Source: Saccharopolyspora oryzae (GTDB lineage: Bacteria; Actinomycetota; Actinomycetes; Mycobacteriales; Pseudonocardiaceae). Taken from it: 64,000 nucleotides of DNA. The stretch lies in the NCBI RefSeq assembly GCF_027853915.1, contig NZ_JAQGLA010000028.1:1-64000 (forward strand), read 5' to 3'. The notes under the pieces are model-generated. The model worked only from the letters and a program-made list of their open reading frames with translations, did not search any database and was not told the DNA's origin. Below are positions 15,789 through 24,508 of this stretch, one piece after another. Made by a program: the position numbers and the translations under genes. Within the stretch, counting starts at the first letter, position 1. The number at the start of each line of letters is the position of its first letter.

Positions 15789-15823
15789 CTGCCCAGCGTA
15801 AGGGCGGTTCGAGGGGGTCCGCA

Positions 15824-15842
15824 CTGAAGGAATCCCCTACGG
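15824..15842 (-). promoter_or_regulatory. candidate two-component response site, copy 3 (iacA / kinase)
   Basis: Read on the minus strand: CCGTAGGGGATTCCTTCAG. It matches copies 1 and 2 over the core CGTAGGGGA and the CTTCAG end. It lies 80 bases upstream of the iacA ATG and 36 bases upstream of the kinase ATG. Confidence 0.55.
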
Positions 15843-15921
15843 CGGCAGAGGCAATACCAATTCCGCGGTGGCGGGCGCGTTCGTAACGTCGAGAACCGTC
15901 CAGCAACGAGAGGGAGCTGAG

Positions 15922-17061
15922 ATGGTGCACACCCTGCAAGCCGACGGTGTCACCTTCGAGGACGTGCTGGCGGAGCTCGCCGAGCGGCGGGTCGAGTTCC
16001 GCGAGCAGCGCTACGTGCCGAAGGACTTCATCGCCCGGCTCAAGGAGCTCGGGATCTACCGCGCCGCCACCCCGACGAGGTTCGGCGGCCAGCCGCTCGC
16101 CCCGGCGGACTTCCTGCGGCGGATCGAGCGGATCTCGGCGGTGGACGGTTCCACCGGCTGGGTCGCCAGCTTCGGTTCCGCCCTGGTCTACCTGGCCGCG
16201 CTGCCGCTCGAGACGCAGGCCGAGATCTACCGCGACGGCCCGGACGTGGCCTTCGCCGGCGGCTTGTTCCCGGTGCAGCCCGCCGAGCCGACCGAGACCG
16301 GTTTCCTGGTCGACGGCCGCTGGAAGTTCGCCAGCGGGTGCATGGGCGCCGACGTCCTCGGCGTGGGCATCCCCGGTGACGAGACCACCGCCGGCAAGCC
16401 GCGAACCGCGGTGCTGCGCCCCGAGCAGGTCGAGATCGTCCAGGAGTGGGACGTCGTCGGCATGCGCGGCACCGGGTCGTTCGACCTGGTGGTGCGGGGC
16501 GCCGAAGTGCCGCGGGAGTGGACCTTCATCCGCGGCGGAACGCCCACTGTGGACGAACCGCTCTACCGCTACCCGACGATCGCCTACGCCGCCCAGGTGC
16601 TCGCCGTCGTCGGCGCCGGGGTGGCCCGCGCCGCGCTCGACCACGCCGAAGAGGTCGGTGCCGGCTACGCCGGGGTCACCGGCGCGCCGAAGCTGGCCGA
16701 TCGCCCCTACTACCGCACCGCGGTCGCCGGTGCGGAGGCCGCGCTGCGCTCGGCCCGGGCGTGGTTCTACGAGGTCAGCAACGAGGTCTGGGAGACCGTG
16801 CTGGCCGGTGACGAGGCCACCGACGAGCAGAACGCGCAGCTGCGGCTGTCCTCGGCGCACCTGGCGAAGACCTCCTCCGACGTCGTCGCCGGGCTGCTGG
16901 AGGTCTCCGGCACCGCGCCGATCAACACCGGGCACCCGCTGCAGCTGCTGCACGGCGACGCGCTCGTCCCCAAGCAGCACGCCTTCCTGGGTCCGTCGAT
17001 GTACGACGCGGCGGGCGCGGTTCTGATGGGAATGCCGCCCACCACACCAGGTTTCCGCTGA
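15922..17061 (+). CDS. iacA: acyl-CoA-dehydrogenase-fold flavin monooxygenase, IacA-like
   Basis: A 379-residue class D flavin monooxygenase with the acyl-CoA dehydrogenase fold (HsaA/HpaB-C2/IacA kin). N-terminal helices include YRAATPTRFGGQPL, the middle has DGSTGWVASFGSAL and WKFASGCMGAD, and WDVVGMRGTGSFDLVV is the flavin-site beta region. A CoA-dehydrogenase catalytic Glu is not evident. In iac clusters IacA performs the first oxidation of the indole ring of indole-3-acetate using reduced flavin from IacG. GGGAG precedes ATG 15922. The gene is followed by a palindrome and then the iacB-like gene. Confidence 0.85.
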   Translation: MVHTLQADGVTFEDVLAELAERRVEFREQRYVPKDFIARLKELGIYRAATPTRFGGQPLAPADFLRRIERISAVDGSTGWVASFGSALVYLAALPLETQAEIYRDGPDVAFAGGLFPVQPAEPTETGFLVDGRWKFASGCMGADVLGVGIPGDETTAGKPRTAVLRPEQVEIVQEWDVVGMRGTGSFDLVVRGAEVPREWTFIRGGTPTVDEPLYRYPTIAYAAQVLAVVGAGVARAALDHAEEVGAGYAGVTGAPKLADRPYYRTAVAGAEAALRSARAWFYEVSNEVWETVLAGDEATDEQNAQLRLSSAHLAKTSSDVVAGLLEVSGTAPINTGHPLQLLHGDALVPKQHAFLGPSMYDAAGAVLMGMPPTTPGFR

Positions 17062-17067
17062 GAAGTG

Positions 17068-17135
17068 GCTGGTCAGGCCTCGTGAGCGCTTTGTGGGGCT
17101 ATAGCACCGCAAAACGCTCACGGTCTCTGACCAGC
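17068..17135. repeat. GCTATAGC-centred palindrome, copy 3
   Basis: GCTGGTCAG (17068-17076) and CTGACCAGC (17127-17135) form the outer arms. Inside, CGTGAGCG opposes CGCTCACG around GGGGCTATAGCACC. It sits between the iacA stop and the iacB ribosome binding site, so it could attenuate or process the operon transcript. Confidence 0.85.
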
Positions 17136-17162
17136 GCTGATCCCACGACGAAGGAGGTCCGC

Positions 17163-17543
17163 ATGACGGCTCAGCCGCTCCGCGTGCTGTTCTGCATCGG
17201 CATCAACCAGAACTTCTTCGACCTGCCCACCGACGGCATCCAGATCGGTGACGTCTGGCAGGCGTTCGTCTCGATGATGGACCAGCTCAAGGCGCTGCCC
17301 GGGGTGGACTTCATCGGCGACATGGACGACGACTCGCACATGGTCGGACCGTCCGAGGGCTGGCCCTGGACCTGCTACATCCTCGCCGACGTCGACTCGC
17401 AGGAGACGGTCAAGGCCGCGTGCAACCTCTTCCGCACGACGCAGGTCGCCGACGGGCCCGCCAAGCTGTGGCGCTTCGCCCGGATCGAGGCCCGGATGGG
17501 CCGCGCGCTCACCGTCCGCGAAGACGTCGAGCTTCCCGACTGA
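17163..17543 (+). CDS. iacB: IacB-like small protein
   Basis: 126 residues with an N-terminal strand LRVLFCIGINQNFF and a C-terminal part rich in Asp/Trp (GDMDDDSHMVGPSEGWPWTCYILADVDS). This looks like a ferredoxin-like alpha/beta dimeric-barrel type fold, although I cannot name a family. AAGGAGG precedes the ATG. Position is the main evidence: exactly between the iacA-like and Rieske large-subunit genes, where iacB lies in known clusters. Its biochemical role there is unresolved. Confidence 0.72.
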   Translation: MTAQPLRVLFCIGINQNFFDLPTDGIQIGDVWQAFVSMMDQLKALPGVDFIGDMDDDSHMVGPSEGWPWTCYILADVDSQETVKAACNLFRTTQVADGPAKLWRFARIEARMGRALTVREDVELPD

Positions 17544-17557
17544 CCAGGGAGATCCCG

Positions 17558-18829
17558 ATGACCGACAACACCACCGCCGCTGCCGATCTGGTCGCCGGGG
17601 ACCGGGTCGCCGGCCGCCTCTACACCGACCCGGAGATCTTCGAGCAGGAGCTGACCAAGATCTTCGAGCGCACCTGGGTGTGGGTCGCGCACGAGAGCGA
17701 GCTGCCCGGTCCGGGCACCTTCAAGTCGACCTACGTCGGCAAGCAGCCGGTGATCGTCACCCGCGACCGCAAGGGCGAGCTGCGCACCCTGCTCAACCGC
17801 TGCCGCCACCGCGGCGCCAGCCTCTGCGAGAAGCCCAGCGGCAAGGCCAACGGCTTCACCTGCCCGTACCACGCCTGGTCGTACGGCCTGAACGGGCAGC
17901 TGCGCGGCATCCCGTACCCGGACGGCTACGAGGGTGTCGTCGACAAGTCGGAGCTGTCGTTGAAGAAGCTGCGCACCGAGACCTACGGCGGTCTGGTGTT
18001 CGCGACGTTCAACGAGGACGCCGAGCCGCTGGAGGAGTTCCTCGGCGACGCCCGGCAGTGGATCGACCTGTTCATGAAGCAGGGCGGCGGCTACCCGATC
18101 AAGGTGCTGGGCAAGCACCAGTTCAAGTTCCGCGGCAACTGGAAGATCCAGCTGGAGAACACCACCGACGGCTACCACTTCCCGATCGTGCACCGGTCGT
18201 GGATGGCGTCGGTCGACGCCGAGACCGCGGACATGATGTCGTTCATGAACGACCCGGCCGCGATCACCCACGACCTCGGCAACGGGCACAGCGTGATGCA
18301 GATGGTGCCCGAGCACTCCGACCTCGACGCCGACGACGGCAGCGAGCCGTTGCAGGGCCGGTTCGACGACCTCGTCGCGGAGCTGTCGAAGACGCTGGAC
18401 GAGGCGCAGGTGCGCAAGCTGGTCCGCGCGATGCACGGCACCGGCTTCAACCTCAACCTGTTCCCGAACGTCTCGATGTCCTCGGCGTTCTTCCGGGTGC
18501 TGCGCCCGATCGCGGCCGACGAGACCTACATCGAGCACGTCGCGATCGGTCCGGACGGCCCGCCCGAGGTCGACGCCGTCAACCGCGAGCGGCTGCGCAT
18601 CCACGAGCACTTCCAGGGGCCGTTCGGCTTCGGCACCCCCGACGACGCGGAGGGCTGGGACCGGGTGCAGCGCGGCGCGCAGGGCGCCCCGGACATGCCG
18701 ATCATGGTCAACCGCGGCATCGGCCGCGAGAAGGCCAGTTCGCAGGGGTGGCCGACCGCCCACGTCACCGACGAGACCGGCATGCGCGCGGCCTACGGCA
18801 AGTGGAAGGAGATGATGGGCGATGACTGA
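17558..18829 (+). CDS. iacC: Rieske dioxygenase large subunit, IacC-like
   Basis: 423 residues. The Rieske [2Fe-2S] ligands are Cys82/His84 (RCRHRG) and Cys102/His105 (TCPYHAW). The mononuclear iron site includes His207 and His212 in DGYHFPIVHRSW, with the bridging Asp at 204. All are intact. In auxin degradation IacC with IacD and the reductase IacF acts on the oxidised indole acetate intermediate on the route to catechol. The ATG lies 14 bases after the iacB stop. The gene overlaps iacD by eight bases, consistent with stoichiometric subunits. Confidence 0.9.
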   Translation: MTDNTTAAADLVAGDRVAGRLYTDPEIFEQELTKIFERTWVWVAHESELPGPGTFKSTYVGKQPVIVTRDRKGELRTLLNRCRHRGASLCEKPSGKANGFTCPYHAWSYGLNGQLRGIPYPDGYEGVVDKSELSLKKLRTETYGGLVFATFNEDAEPLEEFLGDARQWIDLFMKQGGGYPIKVLGKHQFKFRGNWKIQLENTTDGYHFPIVHRSWMASVDAETADMMSFMNDPAAITHDLGNGHSVMQMVPEHSDLDADDGSEPLQGRFDDLVAELSKTLDEAQVRKLVRAMHGTGFNLNLFPNVSMSSAFFRVLRPIAADETYIEHVAIGPDGPPEVDAVNRERLRIHEHFQGPFGFGTPDDAEGWDRVQRGAQGAPDMPIMVNRGIGREKASSQGWPTAHVTDETGMRAAYGKWKEMMGDD

Positions 18830-19337
18830 CGCGACCGCGGTGGAATCCCGGCTGTCGACGACCGATCCTCGCGTGGTCCGGGCGATCGAGCTGGTCTGGC
18901 GCGAGGCCGAACTGCTCGACCGCAAGGACTACGTGGCCTGGAACGAGCTGTTCGCCGACGACGGGCTCTACATCATCCCGATCGACCCGGAGACCGAGGA
19001 CTTCGCGAACTCGCTCAACATGGTCTACGACGACGCCCGCATGCGGCAGATGCGCGTGACCCGCATGATCGAGGGCTACGCGATCGCTGCGGTCGACGCC
19101 GCCCGCACGGCCCGCACGGTGTCCCGCTTCGTGCCGGAGTCGGTGTCCGATGACGAGGTGGTGCTGCGCTCGGCGCAGATCATCGTCGCCTACAAGCGCG
19201 GTCGTCACGACATCTGGGCGGGCGACCTGGTGCACCGGATCCGGCTCTCGGAGTCGGGTGCGGACCGCATCGTGCAGAAGGTCGTGCGGCTCGTGGACAG
19301 CGAGGACGCCGTGCCGGCCGCGGGATTCCTGCTGTGA
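18822..19337 (+). CDS. iacD: ring-hydroxylating dioxygenase small subunit, IacD-like
   Basis: 171 residues with the beta-subunit fold: VVRAIELVWREAELLDRKDYVAWNELFADDGLYIIP and RMRQMRVTRMIEGYA, ending with a strand-rich half. It forms the structural partner of the large subunit in an alpha3beta3-type oxygenase (family knowledge). Coupling is tight: it starts within the end of iacC and its own TGA overlaps the ATG of the dehydrogenase by four bases. Confidence 0.9.
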   Translation: MTDATAVESRLSTTDPRVVRAIELVWREAELLDRKDYVAWNELFADDGLYIIPIDPETEDFANSLNMVYDDARMRQMRVTRMIEGYAIAAVDAARTARTVSRFVPESVSDDEVVLRSAQIIVAYKRGRHDIWAGDLVHRIRLSESGADRIVQKVVRLVDSEDAVPAAGFLL

Positions 19338-20071
19338 GCGCGCAGGTCGCGGTGGTGACCGGCGGGGCGAGCGGGCTGGGCGAGTTCATCGTCCGCCGCT
19401 TGCACGCCGAGGGCTACCGCGTCGCGGTGTCCGATGTGGACGATTCCGCGGCGTTGGCCGCGGAGCTGGACGGCACCGGCGCCACCGCGCGCAGCTACCG
19501 CGTCGACGTGCGCGATCGCGCTGCCCTGCAGCAGCTGCTCGCCGACGTGGTGGCCGACTTCGGCGGCGTGCACGTGCTGGTCAACAACGCCGCCCGCACG
19601 CAGGCGACGCCGCTGATGGAGATCACGCCGGAGGAGCTCGACGCCGTGATGGCGGTCAACTTCACCGGCACCTTCGCCGCCTGCCAGATCTTCGGCGCGC
19701 ACTTCGCCGACCAGGGCTACGGCCGGATCGTCAACATGGCCTCGCTGGCCGGGCAGAACGGCGGGACCGCGACCGGTGGTCACTACGCCTCGTCCAAGGG
19801 CGCGATCATGTCGGCGACCAAGGTCTTCGCCCGGGAGCTCGCGCCGCGCGGGGTCACCGTGAACGCGGTGTCGCCGGGGCCGCAGGACAGCCCGATGGTG
19901 CGGGCCATCGTCGGGGAGGACTCGTTGGAGTCGTTCGCGGAGAACATCCCGGTCCGCAGGCTCGGCGACCCGGCGTTCATCGCCCGGATGGTGGCGCTGC
20001 TGGCCTCGCCGGAGGCCGCCTCGGTCACCGGGGCCTGCTGGGACGCCAACGGCGGCCTCTACATGCGCTGA
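19334..20071 (+). CDS. iacE: short-chain dehydrogenase, IacE-like
   Basis: A 245-residue classical SDR. The cofactor motif TGGASGLGEF lies near residue 9, NNA near 90, catalytic Ser in NMASLAG, and Tyr/Lys in HYASSKGAI. In iac pathways IacE works between the IacA oxidation and the dioxygenase, probably reducing or oxidising a hydroxylated indole-acetate intermediate. It overlaps iacD by four bases and is followed after 14 bases by iacF. Confidence 0.88.
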   Translation: MSAQVAVVTGGASGLGEFIVRRLHAEGYRVAVSDVDDSAALAAELDGTGATARSYRVDVRDRAALQQLLADVVADFGGVHVLVNNAARTQATPLMEITPEELDAVMAVNFTGTFAACQIFGAHFADQGYGRIVNMASLAGQNGGTATGGHYASSKGAIMSATKVFARELAPRGVTVNAVSPGPQDSPMVRAIVGEDSLESFAENIPVRRLGDPAFIARMVALLASPEAASVTGACWDANGGLYMR

Positions 20072-20085
20072 TGAGGGGAGTCGCG

Positions 20086-21027
20086 ATGAAGGTCCGGGTT
20101 GCGGAGGTGGTCGACGAGGCCGTCGGCGTCCGCGCGCTGAAGCTGGTCCGCGACGACGGCGCGCCGTTCGACGCCTACCGGGCGGGTGCGCACGTGGACG
20201 TCACCGGCCCGACCGGTGTGCTGCGCCAGTACTCGCTGTGCGGGCGGCCCGACGACCGCGAGTCGCTGCTGATCGCGGTGAAGCGGGAGCCCGAGTCGCG
20301 GGGCGGCTCGGTGGCGCTGCACGCGGTGGAGGTCGGCGAGCACCTCGAGGTCTCGGCGCCGCGGAACCTGCTGGGCATCGCTGAGCAGGCGGAACGCCAC
20401 GTCCTCGTGGCCGGCGGGATCGGTGTGACCCCGCTGCTGGGCATGGCCCACGAGCTGCACCGGGTCGGCGCGGAGTTCGAACTGCACTACTTCGCCCGGA
20501 CCCGCGACGAAGCCGCCTTCGCCGACCTGCTCGAGCACGAGTTCCGCGAGGACGTGCACCTGCACTTCGGCGTCCCCCGCGCTGACCAGCCGGCCTTGCT
20601 CGCCGAGGTCGCCGGCCAGTTGACCCCGGCGGCGCACGTCTACACCTGCGGTCCGCAGGGGTTCATGGACCAGGTGACCGGCGTGTTCGCCCCCGTCGTC
20701 GGCGAGGACCACGTGCACGTCGAGCACTTCACCGCCGCCGAGGTCGACACCAGCGCGGACACGTCGTTCACGGTGGAGCTCGACACCGGGGAGGTGTTCG
20801 AGGTCCCGGCCGACAAGTCGATCCTCGCCGTCCTGGAGGAGGGCGGCGTCGACGTGGCGAAGTCCTGCGAGGAGGGCATCTGCGGCTCGTGCGTGTCCGG
20901 AGTCCTCGAGGGCGTCCCCGACCACCGCGACAACTGCCTGTCCAGCTCGGACCGGGCCGCGGGCGACCAGATGGCGCTCTGCGTTTCCCGCGCGCTGTGC
21001 GACAAGCTGGTGATCGAGCTGTACTGA
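20086..21027 (+). CDS. iacF: ferredoxin-NAD(P)H reductase, IacF-like
   Basis: A 313-residue phthalate-dioxygenase-reductase-type electron donor. An FMN/FAD-binding barrel (QYSLCGRPDD near 46) comes first, then a nucleotide-binding domain (VLVAGGIGVTPLLGMAHEL; YTCGPQGFMDQV), then a C-terminal plant-type [2Fe-2S] domain with CEEGICGSC plus a later Cys in DNCL. It passes electrons to the Rieske cluster of the IacC-like oxygenase. GGGAG precedes ATG 20086. A perfect hairpin directly after the stop closes the iac operon. Confidence 0.92.
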   Translation: MKVRVAEVVDEAVGVRALKLVRDDGAPFDAYRAGAHVDVTGPTGVLRQYSLCGRPDDRESLLIAVKREPESRGGSVALHAVEVGEHLEVSAPRNLLGIAEQAERHVLVAGGIGVTPLLGMAHELHRVGAEFELHYFARTRDEAAFADLLEHEFREDVHLHFGVPRADQPALLAEVAGQLTPAAHVYTCGPQGFMDQVTGVFAPVVGEDHVHVEHFTAAEVDTSADTSFTVELDTGEVFEVPADKSILAVLEEGGVDVAKSCEEGICGSCVSGVLEGVPDHRDNCLSSSDRAAGDQMALCVSRALCDKLVIELY

Positions 21028-21028
21028 C

Positions 21029-21072
21029 TCGTGAGCGGCGATGGTGGTTCTCGCGACCATCGCCGCTCACGA
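21029..21072. terminator. terminator of the iac operon
   Basis: Perfect 17-bp arms (21029-21045 and 21056-21072, beginning TCGTGAGCGGCGATGG) start two bases after the iacF stop. It shares the GTGAGCGGCG closing stem and a TTCTCGCG loop word with the catB-catA hairpin. Confidence 0.88.
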
Positions 21073-21102
21073 CTGTCGGGCCCCTGCGTGATGATCGCGC
21101 CC

Positions 21103-21609
21103 ATGCGAACACTGGTCGATGAAGAGGTTCCGGTCCACTACGGGCAGATCTACGTGGAGAGCGAAGTCGAAGACGCCGATCTCGACGCGTGTTTCGCCGA
21201 GCAGAGCAACGGGCTGTGCGGTGCTGCCGAACCCGGAATCCTGTTCCTGATCACCGGATTGCACACGGGCGATGTCGGTTTCACCATCGAGCTCCACGAC
21301 CAGGCTCCGCCGCTGGACGAGACCTGGGAGGAGATCGTCGAGGCGTCCTACCGCCCGGTGGGCGATGTCGCGCTCGTCTTCTGGTCGGGCGATGACGCCC
21401 GATCGCTCGACCTGCGCGAGATCGACTACCGGGTCCGCTACTGCGCGGTCGGCATGGATGCAGCGCGAGAGCAGGACACCAGGATGGACGACGAACCGCT
21501 GGTCGACCGCTACCTGCTCCAGTTCTGGCCGGCCCCGCCCGCGCCGGACCGAATCCTCAAGCGGACCAGCGAAATCGCCGACTACTGGCACGGGGCCGCC
21601 GGGAACTGA
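21103..21609 (+). CDS. uncharacterised acidic protein, full-length paralogue
   Basis: 168 residues, acidic, with no signal peptide. It begins MRTLVDEEVPVHYGQIYVES, with a later ITGLHTGDVGFTIELHD block. I do not recognise a family. A shorter relative lies at 24509, sharing MRTLVD, HYG, NG-CGA and TGLHTG-VGFT; the shared bases begin a few positions before ATG 21103 and support that start over the upstream ATG 21091. It lies after the iac terminator and converges on the secreted amidase, so it is probably unrelated to auxin breakdown. Polymorphic-toxin immunity proteins can look like this, but there is no toxin nearby. Confidence 0.7.
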   Translation: MRTLVDEEVPVHYGQIYVESEVEDADLDACFAEQSNGLCGAAEPGILFLITGLHTGDVGFTIELHDQAPPLDETWEEIVEASYRPVGDVALVFWSGDDARSLDLREIDYRVRYCAVGMDAAREQDTRMDDEPLVDRYLLQFWPAPPAPDRILKRTSEIADYWHGAAGN

Positions 21610-21643
21610 TCCCGATGCGGGTCCTAAGTGGACTCCGGACGGC

Positions 21644-21677
21644 GGTGAGCGCGAACGCCGCAGCGCTCGCGCTCACC
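21644..21677. terminator. bidirectional terminator
   Basis: GGTGAGCGCGA (21644-21654) and TCGCGCTCACC (21667-21677) lie between convergent stops at 21609 and 21689. Confidence 0.8.
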
Positions 21678-21688
21678 CTCTTGGGAGG

Positions 21689-23599
21689 TCAGGCCTCTTC
21701 GAGGTCTGATTCCTTCACGTAGACCCAGCGGTGGTTGTAGGAGACCGGGACGTAGGTGTCCCTCCCGATGACCACCTCGTGGTTGTTCGGATCGTTCACG
21801 CCGTCGTAGCCGACGTTGTAGTCGATCGCCCGGCCCGCTCGACCCGCGACGTACACCTGCCCCAGCGGGAGCTCGTACGGCAGCGGTTCGATCACCCGTG
21901 GTTCGAGCCCGTCCGGGTAGTCGCCGGCATCCGGCAGCGCCATGCCGTAGGTCGGGACGCCGTCGCGCACCGGCGTCACCAGCTCGGCGTCGTCCGCGGG
22001 TGCGGTGTTCACGCCGTCCGGGTCGCGCAGCCACGCCTTCTTGCCGTCGAACCACAGCGCCAGCCAGTCGTCCCGGCGCTCCGCGACCGCGTACTGGCGG
22101 CCGACGGTGGCCTTGGCCGACCAGTCCTCGATCTTGGTGGTGCCGGGCGAGCCGTCCGGGTGCACCGAGGTCGAGCCGAGCAGCGGGGCGTCGTCGCGCG
22201 GTTCGCTGCGCAGGTACAGGAAGTTCGCCGGCTGCGACGGCAGCTCCCGGCACTCCTCCTCCGGCGGGCACTCGGTCACCACCGGCCGGTTCGTGTCGAA
22301 CCTGGGGAAGATGGTCACCACGTCGTCGCCGCCGGTGTCGCCGTCCAGCGGGGCGCCGAGCAGGTTCATGTAGTGCGCCCAGTCCCAGTACGGGCCCGGG
22401 TCGTAGTGCTCGCCGCCCGCCTGCTCCGGCTTGTCGGCGCTGACCTCGTTGTGGCCGAGGATGTGCTCCCGGTCGAGCGGGATGTCGTACTTGTCCGCCA
22501 AGTACTTCACCAGCTCCGCCGACGAGCGGTACATCTGCTCCGTGTACCAGGTGCCGCCCTCCGCGGCCCAGCCCTCGTGCTCGATGCCGATGGAGCGCAT
22601 GTTGCGGTCCCAGCTGCCTGCGTGCCACGGCATGTCCTTGGTGGGCACCATCTGCGTGACCTGGCCGTCGGAGGAGCGGATCACGTAGTGCGAGGCCGCG
22701 CCGTGCGCCGGGTTCTGGAACGCCGAGATCGTGGACTGGTACGAGGTCTCGGTGTCGTGGATGACGATCGAGTTGATCCGGACGTCCTTCGGCCGGTTCG
22801 CGGTGTCGTAGTTGCCGTAACCGCCGGTCGGGTCCTCCGGATCGGTCGGCGCGTAGGCGGCCGGGACGTACCTGCAGTCCAGGTCGGCCGGGCACTCCGG
22901 CTCGGGCGCGAGCCGGGTGGCCGATGCGTCCGCCAGGCCGGTGCCGGTCAGGTCGCGGTTCGGCGTGACCTCGGGGATCTCGGTGAAGCCGACCCGCTGG
23001 CCGGTCGAGGTGGTGCGGCTGCGACCGCGGTCGAGCACCTCGTAGACGGAGTCGGCGAAGGACCGCGCACCGCTGGCCTGCGGGCTGCCGCTGAGCTCCG
23101 CGACGGCCGGGTACCAGTCGCCCATGGTGGTGGGCAGCTGCCCGTCACCCAGCTGCTTGGCGCGTTCGGCCAGCAGCGCGGCACCGGCCCGGATGTTCTG
23201 CTCCGGGTCGCGCTTGACCTGCTCCGGCGGGAGGTCGACGAGTTCGGCGGCCTCGGCCAGGGTGTGCAGGGCGGGGTTGTCGGCGAGCTTCTTCAGCTTC
23301 GGGTTCTCGCGGCGCAGCTGCTCGAAGTCGACCTCGGTGAGGTGCATCGGGCCGTAGCCGCCCGCCTTGCTCTGCTGGCCGCGGTGGTCCTCCCAGCGGG
23401 TGAGCTGGTAGGAGGTGGCCAGCAGCAGGGGCGCCGGGACGCCGAACTCGGCGGCAGCCGATTCGAAGGCCTGCTGCTCGACGGTGCTGGGTTCTTCCGG
23501 GGAGGTGCCGGAGGCGGGCTGGGCGGCACCGGCCAGCAGGCCGGTCGCCGCGGTCGTCACCACGGCAGCTCGCCACCAGCGCGGTTTCCTGGTGGTCAA
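21689..23599 (-). CDS. secreted N-acetylmuramoyl-L-alanine amidase
   Basis: A 636-residue exported cell-wall hydrolase. The Sec signal peptide has an RKPRWWR start, a hydrophobic core and an AQPASG cleavage region near residue 30. Residues 40-185 resemble a helical lytic/soluble scaffold. An Amidase_2 (PGRP-like) domain spans about 265-420: Zn-site His in IVIHDTE, ASHYVI, SIGIEHEG, and the C-terminal His in HILGHNEVSA. After about residue 445 come SH3-like segments (YLRSEPRDDAPLLG, LALWFDGKKAWL), suggesting wall binding. It cleaves the bond between muramic acid and the stem peptide. Confidence 0.88.
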   Translation of the reverse strand: MTTRKPRWWRAAVVTTAATGLLAGAAQPASGTSPEEPSTVEQQAFESAAAEFGVPAPLLLATSYQLTRWEDHRGQQSKAGGYGPMHLTEVDFEQLRRENPKLKKLADNPALHTLAEAAELVDLPPEQVKRDPEQNIRAGAALLAERAKQLGDGQLPTTMGDWYPAVAELSGSPQASGARSFADSVYEVLDRGRSRTTSTGQRVGFTEIPEVTPNRDLTGTGLADASATRLAPEPECPADLDCRYVPAAYAPTDPEDPTGGYGNYDTANRPKDVRINSIVIHDTETSYQSTISAFQNPAHGAASHYVIRSSDGQVTQMVPTKDMPWHAGSWDRNMRSIGIEHEGWAAEGGTWYTEQMYRSSAELVKYLADKYDIPLDREHILGHNEVSADKPEQAGGEHYDPGPYWDWAHYMNLLGAPLDGDTGGDDVVTIFPRFDTNRPVVTECPPEEECRELPSQPANFLYLRSEPRDDAPLLGSTSVHPDGSPGTTKIEDWSAKATVGRQYAVAERRDDWLALWFDGKKAWLRDPDGVNTAPADDAELVTPVRDGVPTYGMALPDAGDYPDGLEPRVIEPLPYELPLGQVYVAGRAGRAIDYNVGYDGVNDPNNHEVVIGRDTYVPVSYNHRWVYVKESDLEEA

Positions 23600-23900
23600 G
23601 ATCTTCGCTACCTCGCAATTCCATCGCGGGTGCCCTCAGCGGACGCGTGAGGTCACCGCGTTGCCGCTGCGGAACCTGCCGTCCCCGGCGGCGGTGCGTT
23701 CGGAAGTGATCAAGAGCTTGGGTTGAGATGTGTCGCGCCTGTTGTCCCCCGTTCCGGGGCGGCGCTCAGACCTTTCTGGTTCGGCATGGTCGTTCAACCC
23801 ATCCACGTATCCCGCGCGCCCGAGGGTTCATGGGCCGCTGCCAGGCCCAACGGCGCTGTTCGAGCCGCCTGCTGGCGCGGCGCGCTCGACGGCAACTGGC
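23600..23900. other. intergenic region upstream of the amidase
   Basis: About 300 bases without a supported gene, between the amidase start and the stop of the flavoprotein gene. I see no hairpin or operator in it. Confidence 0.5.
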
Positions 23901-24461
23901 CTAAGCGTCCGAAGTGGACTTCTGCACGGCGTCCTCGACCGCGTCGAGGATTCCGGACCACGGGATCTCCGGAGCCTGCCCGCTGCGCGGTCCGTGCATC
24001 GCGAACTCCTCGTCGAGCAGGACGTGGGTGCCGGTCGCGCGCAGCGTGTCCACGTGCGACTGCCAGGCCGGATGCCGGACCTGCGTCGCGTTGATCTTCG
24101 GGAACACGACCACCGGCAGTCCCGGAGTCCCGATGGCCTCGCCGAGCGTGGTGAGCGCCTGGTTGTCGGCGATCCCGAGCGCGAGCTTGACGACGGTGTT
24201 CGCGGTGGCGGGGCACAGGAGGTAGCAGTCGATGTCCGGATGCGGCCGGGCCTCCCCGGGCAACCGCGGCTCAACCCGGCAAGCCAACCCGGTGACCTCC
24301 TCGATCCGCTCGAGCTCCCCGGTGGCCCGCAACCAACTCCCAGCAGTGGGGGTCAAGGTCACCGCGACCCGCCACCCCCGGGAGATCGCAGGCTCGACGA
24401 GCCCACCCCGAATCCCCTCGACCCCACCAGCACCGCAACCAACAACCCCAAGAGTCCGCAC
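23901..24461 (-). CDS. flavoprotein-family (Dfp/UbiX-like) protein
   Basis: 186 residues of the flavoprotein family that includes phosphopantothenoylcysteine decarboxylase and UbiX-like enzymes. The Rossmann start is GVVGCGAGGVEGI. The FMN-contact region reads DIDCYLLCPATANTVVKLALGIADNQAL, and LPVVVFPKIN follows. The strand-helix order and the PATANT motif are characteristic. It lacks the second (synthetase) domain of CoaBC, so it is a stand-alone flavoprotein of unknown substrate. GTG 24461 is the likely start. No operon partner. Confidence 0.8.
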   Translation of the reverse strand: MRTLGVVGCGAGGVEGIRGGLVEPAISRGWRVAVTLTPTAGSWLRATGELERIEEVTGLACRVEPRLPGEARPHPDIDCYLLCPATANTVVKLALGIADNQALTTLGEAIGTPGLPVVVFPKINATQVRHPAWQSHVDTLRATGTHVLLDEEFAMHGPRSGQAPEIPWSGILDAVEDAVQKSTSDA

Positions 24462-24508
24462 GGCCCCAGTATGCAGGCGCTGTCAGGGGGTTTCGCGAGC
24501 ATCGCGCC

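Noticed and set aside
14128-17121. A 997-codon open frame on the minus strand
   Set aside because: It is a high-GC shadow antisense to iacA and out of frame with the PAS kinase. Its sequence is Arg/Gly/Pro-rich without any domain, and it crosses two palindromes.
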